Position numbers and translations under genes: made by a program
Source of the DNA: Oscillospiraceae bacterium
Lineage (GTDB): Bacteria > Bacillota > Clostridia > Oscillospirales > Ruminococcaceae
DNA: 64,000 nucleotides
Assembly: GCA_031280965.1 (NCBI GenBank)
Contig: JAITFZ010000014.1
Coordinates: 1-64,000, forward strand
Direction: 5' to 3'
In this document: piece after piece, positions 44,525 through 53,409 of the stretch
How the letters are laid out: each line of letters opens with the position of its first letter
Position numbering within the stretch: position 1 is the stretch's first letter
The notes under the pieces: generated by a model
The model's database searches: none
What the model was told of the DNA's origin: nothing
What the model saw: the letters and a program-made list of their open reading frames with translations, nothing else

Positions 44525-47338
44525 ATGAACAAATTTTTATTTACGATAGAAGCTGAAGCTTTTGAAGGCGTTAAGCGAATCGCGAAGAAAGTCGCGCAGG
44601 ATTTTGAAAAGGTTGGCGGCGCTTTACCGGAAATCACCGAAAGCTTTGCGGGCGGTGAAAATACCGTGATTTTCGCGACTATCGGGAAAAGCCCGCTTGT
44701 TGACAAGCTTGTAGCTGACGGAAAGTTCGACCCGTCGGCTGTTGAGGGTAAACGCGAGGTTTATCAAATCAAGTTTGTAGACGAAGCCCTGCTTGTTTGC
44801 GGCAGTGATAAGCGCGGAACAATTTACGGTATGTTTGCGCTGTCCGAGTTTATCGGGGTTTCACCACTGCACTTTTGGGGTGACGTTGAGCCGGTTCAGA
44901 GAGACGCAGGGTACATAAAAGAAGCGTTGAAAACTGCCGCCGATTGCCCGCCGTCAAAGGAACCGAGCGTAAAATACCGCGGCTTTTTTATAAATGACGA
45001 GTGGCCCTGCTTCGGAAACTGGACGTTCGGAAAATTCGACGGTTTTACCGCCGAGATGTACGACCATGTTTTTGAGCTTTTACTGCGTCTTAAAGGCAAC
45101 TATCTTTGGCCGGCGATGTGGACGTCTTCGTTCCCGCTTGACGGCCCCGGCGAGCTTAACGAGGAATTGGCAGATATTTACGGCGTAGTAATGGGCGCGT
45201 CGCACCACGAACCCTGCCTTAGAGCGAGCGAGGAATGGGACATTGTAAGGGGCAAAGATTCCGAGTACGGCAATGAGTGGAATTATTACACTAATAAAAA
45301 AGGGCTTATAAAATACTGGGAAGACGGCTTAAAAAGAAGCGGCAAATACGAGAAAATAATCACAATCGGTATGCGCGGGGAACGGGACAGTTCCATGCTC
45401 GGCGATGCCACGCTTAAAGATAATATAGACATATTAAAAGATATAATCACAAATCAACAGAAGCTTATTAAAGAGCATGTTAATCAGAACCTTGATGACG
45501 TGCCGCGTCTTCTTGCGCTTTATAAAGAAGTCGAGGAGTATTTCTACGGCAGTGACAACACCCCGGGCTTGAAAGACTGGGACGAGCTTGACGGCGTAAT
45601 CTGTATGCTTTGCGAGGATAACTTCGGCTTCATGAGAACGTTACCTACCGCCGATGTCCGCGAACGCAAAGGCGGTTGGGGTATGTATTATCACTTCGAC
45701 TATCACGGGGGACCCGTTTCTTACGAGTGGATGCCGTCTACCTCGTTTGAGAGAACGTGGGAACAGATGAGCATGGCGTATGATTACGGAATCAGGGACG
45801 TTTGGATTGTCAACGTCGGCGACCTGAAATTCAACGAGGTTTCGTTAGCTTACTTCATGGAGCTTGCCTGCGATTTTGAAAAATGGGGGACAAGCGCACC
45901 GAACAGCATTGATAAATACACAGAAATGTGGCTCGAAAAAACCTTCCCGTCGGTTGAACAGGCAACCCGCAGCGATATGGCGGAGGTTCTCCACAGCTAT
46001 ATAAGAATGAACGCCATGCGCCGCCCCGAAGCGCTGAACGCCGAGATTTATCACCCCTGTCATGAGCTTGAAACCGACAGAATGTTAAAGCTTGCGGCTG
46101 ACATTGAAAAAAGAAACGAGGATGTTTATTCCTCGCTTTCGGGAAGCGTAAAAGACGCGTATTACAGCTTGATATACTTCCCCGCAAAAGCAAGCGTGAA
46201 TCTGCTTCGTATGCATTTATATGCGGCGCTCAACATTCACTATGCAAAACAGGGCAAGAAAGTCGCAAACAATTACCATGAGCTTGTAACTATGGCGCTT
46301 GAAAAAGACCGCGCCTATATGGAAGAATTCGCGGAATTCAGAGGCGGCAAGTGGAGAGGTATGGAGCAGGAGCTTCACATAGGTTTCGTTGTTTGGAACG
46401 ACGATAACTACAGGAATCCGCTTAGGGTATTAGTTGAGCCGGCGCATAAACCGCGCCTTTCCGTGTCGCGAAAAGACAGGGAAAAGGTTTATCATAAGGC
46501 TTATGGCGGACCGATGACAATTAAAGTTAATGATTTCATGTATGCGGGTAATAACGAGGTAGTCCTTGAAATAGCCAACGACGGCACAGACAGCCTTGAT
46601 TATTCTGTTGAGGCTGACGGGCAGTACAATTGGCTTGAAATCAGCTCCATGAAAGGAAACGTTGAATTTCAAGATGAAATTATCCTGAAATGCGACAGAA
46701 GCAAGCTGAGTCCGTCAAAACAAACCGCAAAGCTTCTCATCAGGGGCGGCGACACTACTGTAGCGGTTGTAATAAAGGCGCAGGCTGTGAACACTGATAA
46801 TTTACCGCCCATGACCTTCCTCGAAAACAACGGCGTAACAGCTATAAACGCTAATCATTTCTGCGCTGATAAAGCCGCAGGGAATGCCGCTTTTGCCGAG
46901 CTTGATAACTACGGCAGAAGCAATACCGGAATGAAAGTATTCCCAACTACGGTTGATTTTACAGAAACCGACGAAAAACCGGAATTAACTTATCGCTTTT
47001 TAGTGCCGGAAAGCGGCGATTATATCGTCGAGGTCTGGACTACACCGACAAATTCCGTGCAAAATAAACGCCCTCTGCGCTTCATGCTTAATCAACAGGT
47101 AATTACCGCTGTACACGCCGACTTTAACGCGGGAAATCCCGATTATCGCCAATGGAGCCGCGGTGTGCTTGACAATATCCGCGTCACCGAAACTAAGCTT
47201 AAATTTAATCAGGGTGTGCAGGAAATTTCAATCGGCGCGCTTGAGGCGGGATTGATTCTTGAAAGAATCCTGATTTACAGAAAAGGCAAGGGCCCTAAGC
47301 AATCATACCTGGGGCCCTGTGAGAGTTTTCATACATGA
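44525..47338 (+). CDS. Glycoside hydrolase family 115 alpha-glucuronidase-like enzyme
   Basis: 937 aa, typical GH115 length. Recognisable parts are the N-terminal domain (GSDKRGTIYGMFALSEFIGV, SPLHFWGDV), the barrel with KYRGFFINDEWPCFGNWTFG, LKGNYLWPAMW, GASHHEPCLRA, YYHFDYHGGP and WIVNVGDLKFNE, and the C-terminal beta domains. GH115 enzymes remove glucuronic acid or 4-O-methylglucuronic acid from xylan. There is no signal peptide, so it probably acts on imported oligosaccharides in the cytoplasm. It has its own promoter and stands alone, without other glycan genes nearby. Confidence 0.9.
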   Translation: MNKFLFTIEAEAFEGVKRIAKKVAQDFEKVGGALPEITESFAGGENTVIFATIGKSPLVDKLVADGKFDPSAVEGKREVYQIKFVDEALLVCGSDKRGTIYGMFALSEFIGVSPLHFWGDVEPVQRDAGYIKEALKTAADCPPSKEPSVKYRGFFINDEWPCFGNWTFGKFDGFTAEMYDHVFELLLRLKGNYLWPAMWTSSFPLDGPGELNEELADIYGVVMGASHHEPCLRASEEWDIVRGKDSEYGNEWNYYTNKKGLIKYWEDGLKRSGKYEKIITIGMRGERDSSMLGDATLKDNIDILKDIITNQQKLIKEHVNQNLDDVPRLLALYKEVEEYFYGSDNTPGLKDWDELDGVICMLCEDNFGFMRTLPTADVRERKGGWGMYYHFDYHGGPVSYEWMPSTSFERTWEQMSMAYDYGIRDVWIVNVGDLKFNEVSLAYFMELACDFEKWGTSAPNSIDKYTEMWLEKTFPSVEQATRSDMAEVLHSYIRMNAMRRPEALNAEIYHPCHELETDRMLKLAADIEKRNEDVYSSLSGSVKDAYYSLIYFPAKASVNLLRMHLYAALNIHYAKQGKKVANNYHELVTMALEKDRAYMEEFAEFRGGKWRGMEQELHIGFVVWNDDNYRNPLRVLVEPAHKPRLSVSRKDREKVYHKAYGGPMTIKVNDFMYAGNNEVVLEIANDGTDSLDYSVEADGQYNWLEISSMKGNVEFQDEIILKCDRSKLSPSKQTAKLLIRGGDTTVAVVIKAQAVNTDNLPPMTFLENNGVTAINANHFCADKAAGNAAFAELDNYGRSNTGMKVFPTTVDFTETDEKPELTYRFLVPESGDYIVEVWTTPTNSVQNKRPLRFMLNQQVITAVHADFNAGNPDYRQWSRGVLDNIRVTETKLKFNQGVQEISIGALEAGLILERILIYRKGKGPKQSYLGPCESFHT

Positions 47339-47386
47339 TGGAAAAATTCCTGTGTTTTCTGTTGACACTTGCGATGCCGTTTGCCT

Positions 47387-48523
47387 TTACGGCGGGGATT
47401 GATTCTTGATTTCTCGTATAGTTTCAAGCCGTATATCAACTTGATTTCTCATTGAACTCGGTGTATCCTTATCCGCTTTTAAGTTAAAGAAAAATCTTCT
47501 CGCCGCATCAAAGTCACCCATTTTGAAATTCAACTCACCTAATAAATAGCTTACCTGCTGTGTCTGCTTGTCGTTAATTCTAAGGTTAGTGTAAATATAG
47601 GTGTAAGTATCAAACGCCTGCTTAACTGCATACATATGCATTTTTTTATCACCGCAGTCTTCATACAGACGGCTTATTTTCAGCCAAAGCCCTGCGGTTG
47701 TAAGTTCATGGCTTTCCTGTACTGCCGGCGCACAAAGCAGAGCAAGGTAAAATCCCGCAAAAACCGTAAAAGTATCGCGCTCGCTTCCTGTTTTTATAGC
47801 GGTATCAAGCCTGTAAGGAGCAGTTTTTTGAGCAACGGCGTCAGCTTGTTTTTTTGAAGCTTCGGGGAAGGTTGTTGTTTCAGCGCTGAAAAGGCAGTTT
47901 GGGCATGTAACTATGCTGTAGTAGAGCGGTTCTACGTCTTTATACCGTACTCGCATATCGGGGTCGGTGCCTTGTCGGCGGAGTTTCGACGCCAGCACCC
48001 AGTTGCTGTCGAATTTACGCCCGCATAAAGGGCAGGCGACTTTTGTCAGGCTGATTATATCCGTTTCATTATGATTGAGCGGTAATATATATTCGCCATG
48101 ACCTTCGGGGAATAGTGTACTCTTCCGGGACAGTTCGTTCCCGGAAGCTTCTTTTGGTTGTAACCGATTTAATTTTACGGTTACGTCCGCAAGCCTGTGA
48201 TAAATGGTTTCCGCAATGGAAAACGCCGCATCGGGATATTTAACGAAAAAATCTCTAACGTTATTGCGGCTGACGGCAAGCGCAAAGACGTCGGTTAAGG
48301 CAACCAGGGTTTCGTCATGTTCTTCATTTAAAAACAAAGAATGTTCGCAGTAGAAACTGCCCTGTCCGAGCGACTGAACAAAAACTTCGTCCGCCATTTT
48401 GTAGTTTTTATAAACGCCGACCTCTCCCTGTAAAATCACAATCATTTCTTTTGGCGAAGAGTCCGAAACGATTATCGAACCGAAAGGAAAGCGCTTAACA
48501 TCTAAAGAACCGGTATTTTCCAT
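47387..48523 (-). CDS. Cyclic-nucleotide-binding domain plus DUF2225 protein
   Basis: 378 aa. The N-terminal part (about 1-115) is a cNMP-binding fold: FPFGSIIVSD, MIVILQGEVGVYKN and GQGSFYCEHSLFLNEE. From about 155 to 375 it is DUF2225, with zinc-ribbon pairs in CPLCGRKFDSNWV and CPNCLFSAETTTFP and a helical TPR-like end. It follows the GGDEF-EAL-like-HDOD gene after 14 bases, so the two are co-expressed. It may sense a nucleotide signal (inference). No DNA-binding domain is seen. Confidence 0.85.
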   Translation of the reverse strand: MENTGSLDVKRFPFGSIIVSDSSPKEMIVILQGEVGVYKNYKMADEVFVQSLGQGSFYCEHSLFLNEEHDETLVALTDVFALAVSRNNVRDFFVKYPDAAFSIAETIYHRLADVTVKLNRLQPKEASGNELSRKSTLFPEGHGEYILPLNHNETDIISLTKVACPLCGRKFDSNWVLASKLRRQGTDPDMRVRYKDVEPLYYSIVTCPNCLFSAETTTFPEASKKQADAVAQKTAPYRLDTAIKTGSERDTFTVFAGFYLALLCAPAVQESHELTTAGLWLKISRLYEDCGDKKMHMYAVKQAFDTYTYIYTNLRINDKQTQQVSYLLGELNFKMGDFDAARRFFFNLKADKDTPSSMRNQVDIRLETIREIKNQSPP

Positions 48524-48537
48524 AGTTTAACTCCAAT

Positions 48538-50661
48538 TTAAGATTCAATCAAATCATTATACCACTTAGTAGCCGCAATGTAAGAATCGTTAACGACCTG
48601 AGAATTTAACTTATTAGTTTCAATAAACGTTGATACATCGTCCCAGTTGGCGTATTCGTAGTTCTCGTAGAAACGCAGCAAAGCGGAGTAAACACCTTCA
48701 TTCGTAAGAAGCGAATCGCGGATTTCCTGCGATACCGGCATTTCTTCTAAAAGTTCCGCTTTAGGCATTTCAAACGCGACGTGAAGCAACGATAATAAGC
48801 CGACCATGAAAATTTTCTTTGGTTCCTGCTTAACGTAGAAGTGCGGCGCAAGGAGTTCTCCGAACCTTGCGCGGATTAAAGACATGCGTACAAGCTCCAT
48901 CGGCTGGTCTTCGGCAATGCCCCTGAGCGCAAGCACCGCTATCCATTGCTTTAAGTTTTCTTCTCCAAGGTAAGCCACCGCCATTGAAACGGACGATACG
49001 TTGCGAAGCCCTACAGCCGCTGAATTGAGTATACGCAAAAGCTTGTAAGTCAATGCCACGTCACAGGAAATAATCGTACTGATTTCATTGAAATCCATGT
49101 AACCATCCGTGCTGGAATGTTTAAGCAGATGCAGGTAATTCACCTTCATCGGGCTCATATCTTTGGTTTTTCTCGTCATTTCGGGTTGGTTCTGGCTGAA
49201 GAAGAAACCCTGATACAAGCCGAATCCCGCGTTCTTAGCCCTTAAATACGCATCTTGCGAATCTATATCGGTCGCTATGAATCTTATTTTCGGGTTCTCT
49301 TCTATAATTTTTTTCTGCTCGTCCATGTTCGTTTTTTCGGTGTTAAACTTTCCGTAATCGGCGAACGCCAAAACTTCCTTGACCGCGTTCGAGCCGTGAA
49401 GCCCGACGAGCGCGAGCTTAAAGCCGTTCTTCCTTAAAGCAAGATAAGTTTCAATCTCGTTTTTGGTAATTGTATCAGGAAGATTAACCTGAATTATAAA
49501 CTTGTTTCTCGGCATGGTTTTAGATACAAAAGGATTCATAAGCTGGCTTGAATAAGCGATGAAGAAACGCAGGTCATTTTTGATGTCATCAAGTCCGAGC
49601 GCGTCTATGGTACGGTTAACGCCGCTCAGGCTGACGATACTGTCCTCACCTTCGCCGTCATTTCCGCGGTCAACCAAATCGTAGCCGAAAGTTTCCCTTG
49701 AAGCAAAAAGCACGGGCTGTAAATTTATGAATAAATCTTTGAACTTTTGAGCGGAGTCGTACTTATCCTCGAATATACAAACCTGATTACGCCCGTTGGT
49801 TTTTGCCTTATACATGGCAATGTCGGCTTTTCGCAGGATTTCCGACAGGTTTAAGCCGTGTCGCGGAAAGATTGAAATTCCGATACTGAGAGTACACGAA
49901 ACATCTATATTAGGCAGGGTGTATGAACAAAGCGCAGTCGATATAAGCTCTTTGTAATGAGCGAGCATTTTCTTCTCCGAGCCGAATTTTTCGGGGGATT
50001 CCGAGAATAGAAGCACGAATTCATCACCGCCAAGACGATACAGATGTCCGTTGAACGCGCTGTTCGCCTGTAAATGCTCGGTAAGGCGGCGAAGAATCAA
50101 GTCGCCGGTATTATGTCCGTATGTATCGTTAACTGTTTTGAAATTATCAAGGTCGAATAAGGCAACAACCCCGCACAACATATTATTGGCGATTATTTCC
50201 TCAAGCGCCGCAAAATCATCCTGAAGCTTTCTCCTGTTCGGGATTCCGGTAAGCTGGTCAAGGTAAGCAAGCGAATATAACTTATCGCTGACTTCCTTTT
50301 CCTTTGTTATGTCACGTGTAAAAAACACAACGGCAGGTTCGCCGTCGAACCAGTCGGTTTCGTTACAACTCGCTATGTAGGTGCGCCCCGACTTGTCTTT
50401 TAGCTCGAAGTAAGCGCTGCGGTTTCCGCCCTTCTTTCCGAAAGGGCAATTGTTGCACAGGTTCTGATAATTTTTTGCAAAACTCATCTCGCATCCGCGA
50501 TTCATATCCAAATCGGAACCCAAAGAAGCTCTGGCTGTAATATTGGCGAATATAACATCGCACTTTCTCCCGCGCACCGTGAAAACATTTAGGTCAGGCA
50601 GATTTAAAACATTACTTAAAACGCTTTCAATATCCGTGCTTTTTTGTTTTTTTGAAAACAT
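48538..50661 (-). CDS. GGDEF / EAL-like / HDOD three-domain signalling protein
   Basis: 707 aa. A PAS-like N-terminal domain (about 10-125) contains CNNCPFG. The GGDEF domain (about 130-300) has AYLDQLTGIPNRRKL and an intact RLGGDEFVLLF; I see no RxxD inhibitory site at the usual place. An EAL-like domain (about 320-510) has lost the EAL motif, reading FASRETFGYDLVDR. The C-terminal HDOD domain (about 515-700) has SCDVALTYKLLRILNSAAVG and VAYLGEENLKQWIAVLAL. Degenerate EAL plus HDOD is known from YuxH-type proteins; the added GGDEF is less common. It could make cyclic dinucleotide and signal through HDOD. Confidence 0.88.
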   Translation of the reverse strand: MFSKKQKSTDIESVLSNVLNLPDLNVFTVRGRKCDVIFANITARASLGSDLDMNRGCEMSFAKNYQNLCNNCPFGKKGGNRSAYFELKDKSGRTYIASCNETDWFDGEPAVVFFTRDITKEKEVSDKLYSLAYLDQLTGIPNRRKLQDDFAALEEIIANNMLCGVVALFDLDNFKTVNDTYGHNTGDLILRRLTEHLQANSAFNGHLYRLGGDEFVLLFSESPEKFGSEKKMLAHYKELISTALCSYTLPNIDVSCTLSIGISIFPRHGLNLSEILRKADIAMYKAKTNGRNQVCIFEDKYDSAQKFKDLFINLQPVLFASRETFGYDLVDRGNDGEGEDSIVSLSGVNRTIDALGLDDIKNDLRFFIAYSSQLMNPFVSKTMPRNKFIIQVNLPDTITKNEIETYLALRKNGFKLALVGLHGSNAVKEVLAFADYGKFNTEKTNMDEQKKIIEENPKIRFIATDIDSQDAYLRAKNAGFGLYQGFFFSQNQPEMTRKTKDMSPMKVNYLHLLKHSSTDGYMDFNEISTIISCDVALTYKLLRILNSAAVGLRNVSSVSMAVAYLGEENLKQWIAVLALRGIAEDQPMELVRMSLIRARFGELLAPHFYVKQEPKKIFMVGLLSLLHVAFEMPKAELLEEMPVSQEIRDSLLTNEGVYSALLRFYENYEYANWDDVSTFIETNKLNSQVVNDSYIAATKWYNDLIES

Positions 50662-50757
50662 ATTTTTCCCTCACAAACTTTCAACCGCATTTTAAGTAAT
50701 AATACCACATTTTTTCGACATTGTCAATTAAGTATTGATTTTTTTCGCGATTTAATG

Positions 50758-50763
50758 TATAAT
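50758..50763 (+). promoter_or_regulatory. Sigma-A promoter of the ABC exporter genes
   Basis: TATAAT at 50758-50763 with TTGATT 17 bases before it (50735-50740), 30 bases before the start codon. Confidence 0.7.
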
Positions 50764-50793
50764 CAATAATATATTGTTTAAGGAGATTTACTT

Positions 50794-51492
50794 ATGATTT
50801 CAGTAGATTGCATTTCCAAGAAATACAACAAGCTTCTTGCCAACGACGATGTATCGCTTTATGTAAAATCCGGTGAGCTTACAGTCCTGCTCGGCCCGAA
50901 CGGCGCAGGAAAATCCACGTTAATTAAGTGTATATGCGGCTTATTGCGGTTTAAAGGGACTATTACAATCGGCGGCTTTGATAATCTTACGCCCGATGCC
51001 AAGAGACTGCTTGGTTACGCGCCGGAAATACCCGCCCTGTACCCTATGCTGACTGTTTACGAGCATTTGGAGTTTATAGCAAAAGCGTATCGCTTAAAGG
51101 ATTGGGAGACATATGCCGAGGAATTGCTGGTGCGCTTTGATATGAGCGACAAACGAGCTAAGCTCGGCAAGGAACTAAGCAAAGGTATGCAACAGAAAGC
51201 GAGTATCTGCTGTGCGGTTTTGCCGCGCCCTAAGGCTGTGATTTTAGATGAGCCGCTTGTCGGGCTTGACCCGCACGGCATAAGGGAAATTAAAACTGCG
51301 ATTACCGGATTGAAACAGGACGGGTGCGCGCTTTTAATCAGCACACACAACATTGAAAGCGTGGAAGAGGACTGGGACACCACCTGCATTATGAAAAGCG
51401 GAAAAATAGCCGCAGTTTGCCGCCGCGGTGAAATGCCGGAAGGTAAAACGCTTGAAGACATCTACTTTTCTATTGCGGAAGGAGCTGTTTAA
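50794..51492 (+). CDS. ABC transporter ATP-binding protein
   Basis: 232 aa. Walker A LLGPNGAGKSTLIKC, signature LSKGMQQKASI (in place of LSGGQ), Walker B KAVILDEPLVGLDP and the switch His in LLISTHNIE. It powers the exporter whose membrane part is the next gene, 2 bases away. The C-terminal GAV is short, without a regulatory domain. The family relates to EcsA-type ATPases. Confidence 0.95.
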   Translation: MISVDCISKKYNKLLANDDVSLYVKSGELTVLLGPNGAGKSTLIKCICGLLRFKGTITIGGFDNLTPDAKRLLGYAPEIPALYPMLTVYEHLEFIAKAYRLKDWETYAEELLVRFDMSDKRAKLGKELSKGMQQKASICCAVLPRPKAVILDEPLVGLDPHGIREIKTAITGLKQDGCALLISTHNIESVEEDWDTTCIMKSGKIAAVCRRGEMPEGKTLEDIYFSIAEGAV

Positions 51493-51494
51493 TC

Positions 51495-53075
51495 ATGTCG
51501 GCATTATGGTACATAATTCGCAAAACCTTCAAAAACCATCTGAAAGAAATCATCAGAAAGCCCGTTATGCTGATTTTTTACAGCTTGATTACGCTGGTTC
51601 TCGTCTTTAACATAATCGCGAGTACATCATTGGGGCAGGACATTAAAAGTTTCTTACAGCTTTACTGGCTTACCGGGGGTATATTCGCGTATATTACAGT
51701 ATTTATATTTTTATTTGTTGTTGTCACGGGGACGTCTAAGGGTAGTTCCATTTTCGGCATGAGCGATGTTAATTTGTTGTTTGTGTCACCGATAAGCCCG
51801 CGAAAAATCCTTTTCTACGGAGTTTTGCGAATGATGCGTGATTCTTTCCTTGCCGTAGTATTTGTCTTGTTTATGGCAGTGCCTTTTAAGCGTTTCGGGG
51901 TTGGTTACGGCGGGGTTTTGCTTACATTTTTTGGTCTTGCGCTCAGTATAGTTGTGCTGTCGGTAGTATCGCTGATTGTTTACAGCGCAACCAACGGCAA
52001 TAAGAAGCGTAAGCTTGTCGTAAAACTGCTCTTTTTCGCGATGTTTCTGCCTGCCGCAGTTTACTATGCACTTCGTTTTTTTGAAACGGAGGACATAATA
52101 CTTTCGCTCGGAGACCTGATTCTATCGCCGTTTATTTTAAGCGTTCCGGTAGCGGGGTGGACTGCGGCGGGTGTAAGCGCGTTTCTTTTCGGCGATATTG
52201 TGTCGGGGTTGATGTTCTTAGGTTTGAATATTCTGCTTGGCGGAGGGCTTATATTATACGTAATACGCTCAAATCATGATTATTATGAGGACACATTAGT
52301 ATCCGCCGAAACAACTTACGAAAAACTGCGCGCAGTTTCCGAAGGCAACATTAACAGTTTAGGCGTAAGAGAGGGTAAGGTAAAAATAACAAAAACCGGA
52401 GTTTCCGGTTTCGGTGCGTCGGCGTTATTTTATAAGCATATTCGCGAGAGCTTCAGAGAAAACCGATTAGGTTTTCTGACGGTGTATTCGCTAATCATAG
52501 CCGGCGGCGCTATTGCCGTTTCATATTTCAGCAAAGACCTTATAACGGTTCTTTCAACCCTCGTGTGGTTTCAAGTTTTCAAAGTTGGTATGGGACGCGG
52601 GCAGAGGGAGCTTTTTACGCATTATGTCTATATGATTCCCGAATCCTCTTTCCGAAAAATACTTTGGAGCAATATGGAGATTATGTTAAAAGCGCTTGTC
52701 GAAAGTGTATTGATTTTCGGGGTTTCGGGTATTATTATTGGCGCGGGCATCGGTGTTATGCTCGGCTGTATTGCTGTTTTAACGCTGTTTTCGCTTGTTT
52801 TGCTCGGGATGAGCTTCTTTTCAATGCGTTTCACCGGCATGAATATAGGTAAAGGGATTCTGCTCATGTTTTACTTTATGGCGCTAATCGTTTTCATGGC
52901 ACCTGGGGTTGTTCCGGCTTTTATCATCGGTTTTTATATAGGCGGCGTAACAGGTTTGTGTATCGGACTGTTTATAATAGCGGCGTGGGAATTGATTGCG
53001 GGACTGATTCTGTTGGCGCTGTCAAAAGGCGTTCTGCATCGCTGTGATATGCCGACCATGAAGCCGCTAAAATAA
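51495..53075 (+). CDS. Putative ABC exporter permease
   Basis: 526 aa with about twelve hydrophobic segments. The N-terminal amphipathic start (SALWYIIRKTFKNHLKEIIR) and SDVNLLFVSPISPRKILFYG resemble the Pfam ABC_export family of Clostridial permeases. It pairs with the ATPase just upstream. The substrate is unknown. GGAAGGAGCTG lies before its ATG. It is the last gene before the structured repeat at 53123. Confidence 0.85.
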   Translation: MSALWYIIRKTFKNHLKEIIRKPVMLIFYSLITLVLVFNIIASTSLGQDIKSFLQLYWLTGGIFAYITVFIFLFVVVTGTSKGSSIFGMSDVNLLFVSPISPRKILFYGVLRMMRDSFLAVVFVLFMAVPFKRFGVGYGGVLLTFFGLALSIVVLSVVSLIVYSATNGNKKRKLVVKLLFFAMFLPAAVYYALRFFETEDIILSLGDLILSPFILSVPVAGWTAAGVSAFLFGDIVSGLMFLGLNILLGGGLILYVIRSNHDYYEDTLVSAETTYEKLRAVSEGNINSLGVREGKVKITKTGVSGFGASALFYKHIRESFRENRLGFLTVYSLIIAGGAIAVSYFSKDLITVLSTLVWFQVFKVGMGRGQRELFTHYVYMIPESSFRKILWSNMEIMLKALVESVLIFGVSGIIIGAGIGVMLGCIAVLTLFSLVLLGMSFFSMRFTGMNIGKGILLMFYFMALIVFMAPGVVPAFIIGFYIGGVTGLCIGLFIIAAWELIAGLILLALSKGVLHRCDMPTMKPLK

Positions 53076-53122
53076 TAAACCCGAAAACGCCGTTATTTTC
53101 GTGTTTCGCAATTATCTATACA

Positions 53123-53247
53123 AAAAGATAAGGATATAAGCCTTGGGCTTATATCCTTATCTTTTATTGGATTTCCAGGGGTTGCGCTGTTGCGACTGCG
53201 GCATCCCCAAACTCCGTTTTTAAATGGAGTTTGGTATTACTTATAAC
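53123..53247. repeat. Structured repeat, copy E1 (left of the recombinase)
   Basis: A perfect 20-bp hairpin (53123-53142 with 53146-53165, TTG loop) is followed by a block shared with E2. The shared parts are TTATTGGATTT (53164), a GGGG/CCCC-closed segment (53178-53208) containing GCGCTGTTGC, a 13-bp hairpin (53207-53219 with 53222-53234) whose 3' arm starts AAATGGA, and finally TTATAAC (53241). On the minus strand the last hairpin lies just after the 54-aa gene and may end its transcript. Confidence 0.8.
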
Positions 53248-53405
53248 CTGCCTGCGCTTTCCGCGCTGTATTTCAACTTTGTTGCCATACCTCCGCGAAT
53301 ATGGCGTTCCTGCTTGTTTTTTTCAAGAACCGCTTTAACTTCCTTGTGCAGGGCGGGATTAGTTTTTTCAAGCCTTGTAGTTATATCTTGATGTACTGAT
53401 GTCAC
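53241..53405 (-). CDS. Small protein downstream of the serine recombinase (54 aa)
   Basis: Starts with GTG at 53405, 4 bases after the recombinase stop. It encodes TSVHQDITTRLEKTNPALHK and ends HIRGGMATKLKYSAESAGRL. It is basic and helical, with an RGG-x-ATKLKY segment. I remember similar short genes next to Clostridial recombinases but cannot name a function. The start lacks a good ribosome binding site, so it probably depends on translation of the recombinase gene. Its stop codon lies in the shared end of repeat E1. Confidence 0.55.
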   Translation of the reverse strand: MTSVHQDITTRLEKTNPALHKEVKAVLEKNKQERHIRGGMATKLKYSAESAGRL

Positions 53406-53409
53406 AATA

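Noticed and set aside
47281..47320. GGGCCC inverted sequence at the end of the GH115 gene as terminator
   Set aside because: It lies within the coding sequence, with a long loop and no T run.
53123..53247. Simple terminator of the ABC exporter genes
   Set aside because: The first hairpin could terminate, but the block is shared in order and spacing with E2 across the recombinase, so it is more than a terminator.
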